Positions 7,208 to 12,029 of a DNA stretch of 12,348 nt are shown piece after piece. Numbering within the stretch: position 1 is the first letter of the stretch; every line of letters starts with the position of its first letter. The stretch is from Candidatus Woesearchaeota archaeon (GTDB lineage: Archaea; Nanobdellota; Nanobdellia; Woesearchaeales; WJKV01): assembly GCA_019323495.1 (NCBI GenBank), contig JAHWHE010000064.1, positions 1 to 12,348 on the forward strand, in the 5' to 3' direction. A program made the translations under genes and the position numbers. The notes beneath the pieces are model-generated. The model was not told the origin of the DNA and searched no databases. It was given only the letters and a program-made list of their open reading frames with translations.

Positions 7208-8688
7208 TCTAGCTTCCTCCTGCTAAAAGGCTGGCAAGTCCTGCCATAAATCTTAAACTCTCCTTCATACAGCAATGTAAAACAATGCCCTGTCAAGTAT
7301 TTGATTTGTACGTTCTGCGGAACAGCTATGTAGGCTGCACCATATTTATCCATCAATTCTATTCCGCTAATCTCTGAATGCGTTGTATATACTTCTTCTA
7401 TGTCTGCCAGGCGTTGGGCAGGCAAATCTGTCAATAAGAAATTTTTGTCTGCTACATTCGGCCTCTTTCCAACTGCAGTCAATAGATAGCCATACTTCAA
7501 TGGGGCGAACACAGTCGTCCTTATTTTGGTTTTTTCTGAAACCCATTGCATTGCATTCATTTCGCTTTCTGTGACACAGTCATTGTTCGCCTGAACAGCA
7601 AAAGCAGTAGACGGAATTACGCTAGTGACAATGAAAATCATAATGAATATGGCAATGAAAAGCCCGTGATATTTGGCAAACTTAGTTTTCTGCACATAAT
7701 CAAAAAACAGGTTGAAAAACATGCTGAATAATAGTGTCAGAATGACGCCAAGAAAGATCAAGCCCAATCCAGGAGTTATCAATCTAAACCATAAAAGCAG
7801 GACAACAGAAATCACAAATGCTGCTAACAGATATACATTGTTGTTCTTTTCTTTAAACAAATATTTGAATAATACAAAACTACCAATTATCAAAGGGATT
7901 ATGCCAATACCTGATATTGCCTGCGCCATTGTGATCTCTTTAAAGTATTGCCCTAAAATCTGCGAGGGGATGTTCTGATAAAGTATAGCGGGCCCATGAA
8001 TTAAAAATGCGTCCTTAAATACCAAGAATATCAGCCATAACGAAACGAATGTAAAAAACAAACTCAACTCCAACGCCCTGCTCTTGAAACTGAATTTTTC
8101 AATATACGCGAGAAGTGCGAAAAAGAAAAAGACCAAAATCATGATGAGTGAAGCTAGACCGACAAGAGGCAGGACAAAACAAAGTATTGCGAACAAAATT
8201 ACGTAATTAGTCTTGCGAAGACGCATGAAACAGTATAGCAATAAGAAAATCAAAGGTATCTGCAAAGACAAGGTGCTGACAGAATTCAAGGTTTCTCTTA
8301 CATAGATAGGAATAAAACCAGAGATAAATGCTGCAAACAAAGAAGCGGCCCTGTCTTTAGTGATGTGTTTCGCGATCAGATATACAACAAAGACCAGGCT
8401 CGCGGCCAGGATATTAGGAATTATTTTGGCAACTAGATCTAATGGAATGAATGTTGCAAAAGAAGCAATCAAATAGTGGAAAGTCGGCAAAAATAAAAAA
8501 TCTCTTCCGCCATAGCTAAGCAGATCATTGTCTAAAGGAAGGCCTGTCTCTGTTATGTGCTCTATTTGCCTCAGATCAAAATAGGCATCGTAATCAAAAT
8601 ACTGTGTCTGGAACGCAAAATACAACCTAAAAGAAACTACCAATGCATAGATTATTAACAACCACATTACTGCAGTCTTATTTTTCAT
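7204..8688 (-). CDS. GT-C family membrane glycosyltransferase (STT3/AglB- or PMT-like)
   Basis: The 494-residue protein has a first membrane segment (about 7-26), then a first loop with FDYDAYFDLR (31-40). This resembles the acidic DxD-like motif that binds metal and acceptor in STT3/AglB and related GT-C enzymes. RDFLFLPTFHYLI (62-74) fits the motif before the second membrane segment. About eleven more hydrophobic stretches follow to residue 365, then a C-terminal extracytoplasmic domain (about 366-494) with the phrase MQWVSEKT and a TTVFAPLKYGYLL segment. The WWDYG motif of true oligosaccharyltransferases is not seen, so the enzyme more likely moves single sugars from a lipid carrier onto glycans or proteins. 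It is the first gene of the unit, with a TATA box about 28 bases upstream, and overlaps the next GT-C gene by 4 bases. Confidence 0.75.
   Translation of the reverse strand: MKNKTAVMWLLIIYALVVSFRLYFAFQTQYFDYDAYFDLRQIEHITETGLPLDNDLLSYGGRDFLFLPTFHYLIASFATFIPLDLVAKIIPNILAASLVFVVYLIAKHITKDRAASLFAAFISGFIPIYVRETLNSVSTLSLQIPLIFLLLYCFMRLRKTNYVILFAILCFVLPLVGLASLIMILVFFFFALLAYIEKFSFKSRALELSLFFTFVSLWLIFLVFKDAFLIHGPAILYQNIPSQILGQYFKEITMAQAISGIGIIPLIIGSFVLFKYLFKEKNNNVYLLAAFVISVVLLLWFRLITPGLGLIFLGVILTLLFSMFFNLFFDYVQKTKFAKYHGLFIAIFIMIFIVTSVIPSTAFAVQANNDCVTESEMNAMQWVSEKTKIRTTVFAPLKYGYLLTAVGKRPNVADKNFLLTDLPAQRLADIEEVYTTHSEISGIELMDKYGAAYIAVPQNVQIKYLTGHCFTLLYEGEFKIYGRTCQPFSRRKLE
7215..7220 (-). promoter_or_regulatory. 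Shine-Dalgarno that fixes the GTG start of the second GT-C gene
   Basis: The minus strand reads GGAGGA seven bases before the GTG at 7207, inside the end of the upstream gene. A strong site at this spacing supports GTG as the start and coupled translation across the GTGA overlap. Confidence 0.7.
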
Positions 8689-8712
8689 TAATGAAACCGA
8701 AGTAAAAAAGAG

Positions 8713-8720
8713 TTTATAAA
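8713..8720 (-). promoter_or_regulatory. TATA box of the GT-C gene pair
   Basis: A perfect tttataaa, centred about 28 bases before the ATG at 8688. No Shine-Dalgarno precedes the ATG, so the message is probably leaderless. Confidence 0.6.
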
Positions 8721-8745
8721 GTTAGCCCATAATTAAGCTAAATAA

Positions 8746-8760
8746 TTAGAATTGTTCTAA
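8746..8760. promoter_or_regulatory. Operator-like inverted repeat between divergent GT-C and radB promoters
   Basis: The sequence ttagaa-ttg-ttctaa is a perfect 6-bp dyad with a 3-base spacer. It lies 26 bases behind the GT-C TATA box and 17 bases before the distal radB TATA box. This is where a dimeric regulator could control both genes. The region is AT-rich, so chance is possible. Confidence 0.3.
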
Positions 8761-8777
8761 AAATGCGCTGAAAATCA

Positions 8778-8785
8778 ATATAAAT
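8778..8785 (+). promoter_or_regulatory. Distal TATA box candidate of radB
   Basis: The sequence atataaat is centred about 25 bases before an in-frame ATG at 8807, which would extend RadB by 28 residues. It could equally give an 84-base leader for the ATG at 8891. Confidence 0.4.
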
Positions 8786-8860
8786 GTTAAAACCCTGTTT
8801 TGTTGCATGGAAAAAAATGGAGGATATTTCATTTTCGGGTTTAAAAGCAGAAAGAAAATG

Positions 8861-8870
8861 TTTTTAAAAT
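8861..8870 (+). promoter_or_regulatory. Proximal TATA-like box of radB
   Basis: The sequence tttttaaaat is centred about 25 bases before the ATG at 8891, the start that matches the conserved RadB N-terminus. It is a weaker TATA match than the distal box. Confidence 0.35.
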
Positions 8871-8890
8871 CTAATGGCATTTCAGTCAAT

Positions 8891-9586
8891 ATGAGCAGGA
8901 TTAGTACTGGGAGCGATCTGCTGGACGAATTTATCGGGGGTTATGAAACAGACATAGTGAGCACCATATATGGCCCTGCTGGCAGCGGAAAGACTAACCT
9001 GTGCCTGCTAAGCGCAGTAAAGGTTGCAAAGAATAAAAAAGTCATATACATAGACACAGAAGGCGGATTTTCTATTGAAAGACTAAAGCAGTTGACAAAC
9101 GAATATGAAAAAGTGCTTAACAACATCCTGATTTTCAAACCAACCACTTTTGAAGAACAAGGCAATGCCTTGCGCAAAGTAAGGGACATTATAAACAGTA
9201 AAGTGGGCTTGATTGTCATAGACACAATTTCAATGTTATACCGGCTTGAGCTGGGGACGACTGACGAAGTATTTGAAACAAACAGGGTTTTGGGCAAGCA
9301 GATCGCGATGCTGGCTGAAATAAGCAGGAAAAAAAACATCCCTATCCTGATAACTAATCAGGTTTATGCAGACTTCGAGGAAAAAGACAAGATTCACATG
9401 GTAGGAGGAGATTTATTGAAGTATGGAAGCAAATGCCTTATAGAATTGCAGAAAACCCCGGAGGGAAATCGGCGAGCAGTATTAAGAAAGCACAGAAATC
9501 TTCCTGAAGAAAAGGAAGTCTTGTTCAAGATTGTTGAAAAAGGAATAGAAAAAGTAAAAGAAGGAAAAGGTTTTCGCTTGTTCTAG
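8891..9586 (+). CDS. radB: DNA repair and recombination protein RadB
   Basis: This RecA-superfamily ATPase of 231 residues is the archaeal RadA paralogue RadB, thought to mediate or modulate RadA in homologous recombination. In this numbering it begins MSRISTGSDLLDEFIGG, the usual RadB start. Walker A GPAGSGKT is at 28-35, YIDTEGG at 53-59, Walker B LIVIDT at 107-112, and the TNQVY motif near 155-159. The C-terminal KHRNLPEEKEVLFKI near 200-214 is also family-like. There is no N-terminal helix-hairpin-helix domain, as in RadA, and the length suits RadB (about 220-235). An in-frame ATG at 8807 would add 28 residues that do not resemble the family, so the later start is preferred. It is divergent from the GT-C pair. 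Its TAG overlaps the S2 stop on the other strand through a shared CTAG. Confidence 0.92.
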   Translation: MSRISTGSDLLDEFIGGYETDIVSTIYGPAGSGKTNLCLLSAVKVAKNKKVIYIDTEGGFSIERLKQLTNEYEKVLNNILIFKPTTFEEQGNALRKVRDIINSKVGLIVIDTISMLYRLELGTTDEVFETNRVLGKQIAMLAEISRKKNIPILITNQVYADFEEKDKIHMVGGDLLKYGSKCLIELQKTPEGNRRAVLRKHRNLPEEKEVLFKIVEKGIEKVKEGKGFRLF

Positions 9587-10173
9587 TCTTCACTGAAATC
9601 TTCAAGCTTAGCTTTTATCGGTTCTAGACCGCGGGCTTTTGTATACTCATTAGCCAACAGATAGAAAATAAGGCCCAAGCTCTGTCTTCCTTTGTTGTTG
9701 CAAGGCAGGATGAGGTCCAAACAATTAGCTTCATTATTTGTATCGCACAAGCCTATGATAACGCAACCTCCTCTCATACCGTCCTTGACAGCGTTTCTGT
9801 CAGGCCACGGATCTGTTACCAGCATTACTTTTGCTTCTCTGAAACTTTCAAGCTTTGTGTTTGTCAGAATGCCTGGCTGATAACGTCCTGCAAAGACCTT
9901 GATATTAGTGAATTTGCTGAACATCTTTACAGGCTTCCAGCCGTTTTCCCTTCTGCTTACAATAATGATGTCTTCTGGAGAATATTGTCCCAGAAATTTT
10001 CCAACCAATCTTATTCTTTTATCTATTTGCTGAACATTCAAAACTGACAACCCGTCTGTTCTTGTTTTATAGATGAAGGGCGCCATGTATTTTGTCCTGA
10101 ACTTTGTACCTATGTGGACTCCTGCCTTGAAATAAGTATCTGAAGGCACCAAAAATGCTTCTTCTTCTGCCAT
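9583..10173 (-). CDS. rps2: Small ribosomal subunit protein S2 (uS2), archaeal type
   Basis: The 196-residue protein is an archaeal/eukaryotic-type uS2, a structural protein of the 30S subunit head-body region. The N-terminal AGVHIGTKFRTKYM (17-30) and RTDGLSVLNVQQIDKRI (38-54) are signatures. Also present are GRYQPGILTN (96-105), TDPWPDRNAVKDG (120-132) and NNEANCLDLILPCNNKGRQS (146-165). Length is typical of archaea. The ATG at 10173 has an excellent AGGAGGA four bases before the last spacer bases (10178-10184). In many archaea S2 sits with L13, S9, RNA polymerase subunits N and K and enolase; here none of these is adjacent. The gene has its own BRE/TATA promoter and an unusual structured leader, suggesting separate, possibly autogenous, control. 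Confidence 0.97.
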   Translation of the reverse strand: MAEEEAFLVPSDTYFKAGVHIGTKFRTKYMAPFIYKTRTDGLSVLNVQQIDKRIRLVGKFLGQYSPEDIIIVSRRENGWKPVKMFSKFTNIKVFAGRYQPGILTNTKLESFREAKVMLVTDPWPDRNAVKDGMRGGCVIIGLCDTNNEANCLDLILPCNNKGRQSLGLIFYLLANEYTKARGLEPIKAKLEDFSED

Positions 10174-10304
10174 TTTATCCTCCTACCAAAAACAATAGAC
10201 TTCAGAAACAAAGTCTTCTGCGTTTTTATTACCTCAGCAGATAATGTTTGCCAGCCAGACTCCCTAACCGGGCTGATGTCTGGCAAACTTTGGTTTTTGG
10301 CTAT
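10174..10304 (-). promoter_or_regulatory. Structured 5' leader of the S2 gene, candidate cis-regulatory RNA
   Basis: Transcription is predicted to begin near 10303-10305, about 26 bases after the TATA box. The RNA opens with CCAAAAAC (10300-10293), which pairs perfectly with GTTTTTGG (10193-10186); the second strand is one base from the Shine-Dalgarno. Inside this closing stem are three hairpins: 9 bp (10280-10288 with 10246-10254), 6 bp with one G-U (10240-10245 with 10228-10233) and 6 bp (10211-10216 with 10197-10202). Two have competing forms: 7 bp (10278-10284 with 10254-10260) and 5 bp (10216-10220 with 10203-10207). The pairings are seen directly; function as an r-protein binding site or other switch is inferred. 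Not recognised as a known class. Confidence 0.5.
10178..10184 (-). promoter_or_regulatory. Strong Shine-Dalgarno of the S2 gene
   Basis: AGGAGGA on the minus strand, four bases before the ATG at 10173. It is the best ribosome binding site in the window and abuts the 3' strand of the leader's closing stem, so leader folding could affect its access. Confidence 0.8.
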
Positions 10305-10325
10305 AATGGAAGATTTAGACTTTGA

Positions 10326-10341
10326 TTTATAAAGGTTTCGG
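10326..10341 (-). promoter_or_regulatory. BRE plus TATA box of the S2 gene
   Basis: On the minus strand it reads ccgaaacctttataaa, a BRE-like element joined to a perfect TATA box (10326-10333). It is identical over 16 bases to the GT2 promoter at 5860-5875. It lies about 156 bases before the S2 ATG, so a long leader is transcribed, unlike the leaderless neighbours. Confidence 0.65.
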
Positions 10342-10381
10342 TAGTTTGTGCGCAACATGCTTCGCAAGATTCTGCGCCCGA

Positions 10382-10903
10382 TTAAGAAAGCGGAAAAGAT
10401 TTTATTATCTCGTGTATTGGACCTTCCTTTGTCAAAGTGCTTTTCAATAGCTCGAATTTCTTGACTTTAAATGCTATCGGGTTGAGCTTTATTGATTTCA
10501 CTTTTTCAATGAATTCTTTTTTGTCCTCGACAAACTTAACCCTGGCAACCGTTATATGAGGCTTGAACATGTGATCCCTGCTTACACCTGCTGTTGCATT
10601 GTCCACTAATTCTCCCAGTTTCAAAAGCTCTGCCAAAGGCTTCACATTGGCATGAACAACCCTGATAAAATCTGGCTGTATCACATCCAAGTCTGCAAGG
10701 GACAGTTCAAACTGCTTGAATTCTATTTTTTCTAGGTTTTTTATCAATGATTCAATCCTGTCTTCTTCGAGATCCCCTAAGAATTTCAAAGTTAGGTGGT
10801 ACTTGTCAGGAAATCTCACTCCTTTCTGTTCTAGCTTTTCTTGAACCCGTTTCAGTTCTTTTGCAGCTTCTTCGGAAACTTCGATTGCGATGAATATTCT
10901 CAT
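10382..10903 (-). CDS. thpR: RNA 2',3'-cyclic phosphodiesterase (ThpR / LigT family)
   Basis: The 173-residue member of the 2H phosphoesterase superfamily opens cyclic phosphates at RNA 3' ends to 2'-phosphates; the family was first described as a 2'-5' RNA ligase acting on tRNA halves. Both catalytic HxTx motifs are present: HLTLKFLG at 36-43 (H36, T38) and HITVARVK at 116-123 (H116, T118). The N-terminal MRIFIAIEVS and the C-terminal STLTKEGPIHEII (155-167) are also typical, and the length is usual. A segment commonly reading RVVWVG is RVVHANV here. It lies 43 bases after the TRAM gene with its own TATA-like box about 31 bases before the ATG and no Shine-Dalgarno. Cytoplasmic. The tRNA-splicing endonuclease is encoded 0.5 kb away, which fits a tRNA-processing role, though not in one operon. 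Confidence 0.93.
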   Translation of the reverse strand: MRIFIAIEVSEEAAKELKRVQEKLEQKGVRFPDKYHLTLKFLGDLEEDRIESLIKNLEKIEFKQFELSLADLDVIQPDFIRVVHANVKPLAELLKLGELVDNATAGVSRDHMFKPHITVARVKFVEDKKEFIEKVKSIKLNPIAFKVKKFELLKSTLTKEGPIHEIIKSFPLS

Positions 10904-10930
10904 TGTAAAAGAAAATAAAAAAGAATTAGT

Positions 10931-10940
10931 TTATTTATTT
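10931..10940 (-). promoter_or_regulatory. TATA-like box of thpR
   Basis: The minus strand reads aaataaataa about 31 bases before the ATG at 10903. It is a weak match in an AT-rich gap and could be chance. Confidence 0.3.
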
Positions 10941-10946
10941 TTTGGT

Positions 10947-11300
10947 TTATTCTAATTCTTCTTGTTCTTCTGATTCTTCTTGCTCTTCTGGTTCCTCACC
11001 AAAAGTTTCAGTTGGTTCGAATTCTTCTTCGTCTTCTGGCGGAGGAGGGGGAAGCGCTTCTTCTTCTCTTTTATTATCTATTGTCACTTTTTCGGTTCCT
11101 GCGACCTTCTCTGCGAAACCAACTTTCTTCAACATTTTGTTAATCCTTACTTTGCATGTCTCGCCTTCCTTTGCTCCAGGCACAAACAAAACAAAGCCCT
11201 TTACTTTACCGATGCCATCGCCTTTTTCGCCGACCGCTTCGATTTTCACTTCAACAACATCCCCTACATTCACAGGGGGCAATAATATTTTCCTCTTCAT
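10947..11300 (-). CDS. TRAM-domain RNA-binding protein with proline run and acidic tail
   Basis: The 117-residue protein has a single TRAM domain at about 10-68: VNVGDVVEVKIEAVGEKGDG, then IGKVKGFVLFVPGAKEGE and CKVRINKML. This beta-barrel fold binds RNA. Small stand-alone TRAM proteins in archaea are known as RNA chaperones and cold-shock-like proteins, replacing bacterial CspA. After the domain come PPPPP at 84-88 and a tail almost entirely Glu, Gln and Ser, probably disordered, which stand-alone family members of about 70 residues lack. The tail may keep the protein soluble or limit RNA binding; this is inferred. The ATG at 11300 has GAGGT eight bases upstream (11309-11313), and a TATA box lies about 64 bases upstream, giving a leader of about 36 bases. 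Domain call firm, cellular role inferred. Confidence 0.88.
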   Translation of the reverse strand: MKRKILLPPVNVGDVVEVKIEAVGEKGDGIGKVKGFVLFVPGAKEGETCKVRINKMLKKVGFAEKVAGTEKVTIDNKREEEALPPPPPEDEEEFEPTETFGEEPEEQEESEEQEELE

Positions 11301-11359
11301 ATTTATTTACCTCAAACTTTTTTGCAGCATTTGCCGCACCCTAAAGTCAGCATAAGTAA

Positions 11360-11367
11360 TATATAAA
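11360..11367 (-). promoter_or_regulatory. TATA box of the TRAM gene
   Basis: The minus strand reads tttatata, the classical archaeal TATA sequence. Transcription would begin near 11337, leaving about 36 bases of leader that contain the GAGGT ribosome binding site. Confidence 0.45.
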
Positions 11368-11392
11368 GTTTCTTGCGATTTATAAAGGAAAG

Positions 11393-11400
11393 TTATATAA
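11393..11400 (+). promoter_or_regulatory. TATA box that supports the downstream start of endA
   Basis: The sequence ttatataa is centred about 28 bases before the ATG at 11425. It immediately abuts an earlier in-frame ATG at 11401, which would then be upstream of the transcript. Another perfect box, tttataaa at 11379-11386, is only about 18 bases before 11401 and would also initiate after it. Confidence 0.5.
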
Positions 11401-11424
11401 ATGGGCAGGATACAAAATCTGGTA

Positions 11425-11997
11425 ATGGCAAAGAAAACCGATAAAACTGAAAAGAAAAAATCAAGCACAAAACGAAAAATAATAAAGGCTATTTTTGTTA
11501 AGGACAGAGTCATCGCTGAAAAAAGCGATGCAAGCAGGGACTTGTATAATCAAAGCAGGTTCGGCACATTATTAGGAACAGGAGAACTCCAATTCAATAC
11601 AATAGAAGCACTCTATCTGTTAGAAAAAGGCAGGATAGAGCTGAAAGAAGGAAGAAAGAAATTGACATTCGACAAGTTCTTGCATATCGCAGAAGAGTTA
11701 GAACCGCAATTGTGGACAAGATTCTGCGTATTTAAGGATCTAAGGAACAGAGGATATATGATACAAACTGCGCTCAAGTTCGGGGCGGATTTCAGGGTGT
11801 ATGACAGGGGCGTGAAGCCTGGGGAAGATCATGCAAAATGGCTTGTATTTTCTGTACCAGAAAGTCAAGGATTGACGTGGTACGATTTCTCTGCAAAGAA
11901 CAGGGTTGCGACCAGTACAAAGAAAAGATTGCTGATTGCTATCGTGGACCAGGAGAATGATGTCACGTATTACGAAATCAGATGGATCAGACCATAA
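11425..11997 (+). CDS. endA: tRNA-splicing endonuclease, homomeric (alpha-type)
   Basis: The 190-residue enzyme cuts introns from tRNA precursors at bulge-helix-bulge sites, leaving 2',3'-cyclic phosphates. The size fits the one-domain alpha type, which forms homotetramers. The N-terminal domain includes YNQSRFGTLLGTGELQFNTI (41-60), and the C-terminal nuclease domain has KFGADFRVYDRGVKPGEDHA (118-137). The triad is complete: Y126, H136 and K167, with the spacing of the Methanocaldococcus enzyme. The Lys-rich N-terminus (about 2-18) is probably a disordered RNA-binding tail. The start at 11425 is preferred over 11401 because both TATA boxes place transcription after 11401; the longer form would add only eight residues. 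It is divergent from the TRAM gene and followed by a winged-helix gene after 32 bases. Confidence 0.94.
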   Translation: MAKKTDKTEKKKSSTKRKIIKAIFVKDRVIAEKSDASRDLYNQSRFGTLLGTGELQFNTIEALYLLEKGRIELKEGRKKLTFDKFLHIAEELEPQLWTRFCVFKDLRNRGYMIQTALKFGADFRVYDRGVKPGEDHAKWLVFSVPESQGLTWYDFSAKNRVATSTKKRLLIAIVDQENDVTYYEIRWIRP

Positions 11998-11999
11998 GG

Positions 12000-12007
12000 G
12001 ATAAATA
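12000..12007 (+). promoter_or_regulatory. TATA-like box of the terminal winged-helix gene
   Basis: The sequence gataaata is centred about 26 bases before the ATG at 12030 and begins three bases after the endA stop. No Shine-Dalgarno is seen, so a leaderless transcript is likely. Confidence 0.45.
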
Positions 12008-12029
12008 CTAGTTTCTTATCTTAATTCTT

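Noticed and set aside
8807..8890. A 28-residue N-terminal extension of RadB as the default gene start
   Set aside because: The family's conserved N-terminus begins at the ATG at 8891 and the extension has no family likeness; kept only as an alternative.
10270..10281. A ctgatg string in the rps2 leader, considered as a C/D-box or kink-turn element
   Set aside because: I found no matching second box at suitable spacing on either strand, and the bases are better explained by the hairpin pairing.
10345..10380. A short GC-rich stretch with gcgca/tgcgc complementarity after thpR, considered as a tRNA piece or terminator
   Set aside because: Only 5 bp pair across an 18-base loop; there are no T-loop or acceptor-stem features and no T-tract in the right direction.
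10960..11040. A pyrimidine-rich low-complexity tract on the plus strand
   Set aside because: It is explained by acidic codons of the TRAM protein tail, not by a separate repeat element.
10942..11355. A Ser/Gly-rich 137-codon frame on the plus strand
   Set aside because: It is the reverse reading of the Glu-rich tail of the TRAM protein, so its repeats are a by-product of GAA/GAG codons.
11401..11424. The upstream ATG of endA as the start
   Set aside because: The TATA boxes lie only about 4-18 bases before it, so it would not be in the transcript; the ATG at 11425 has correct spacing.
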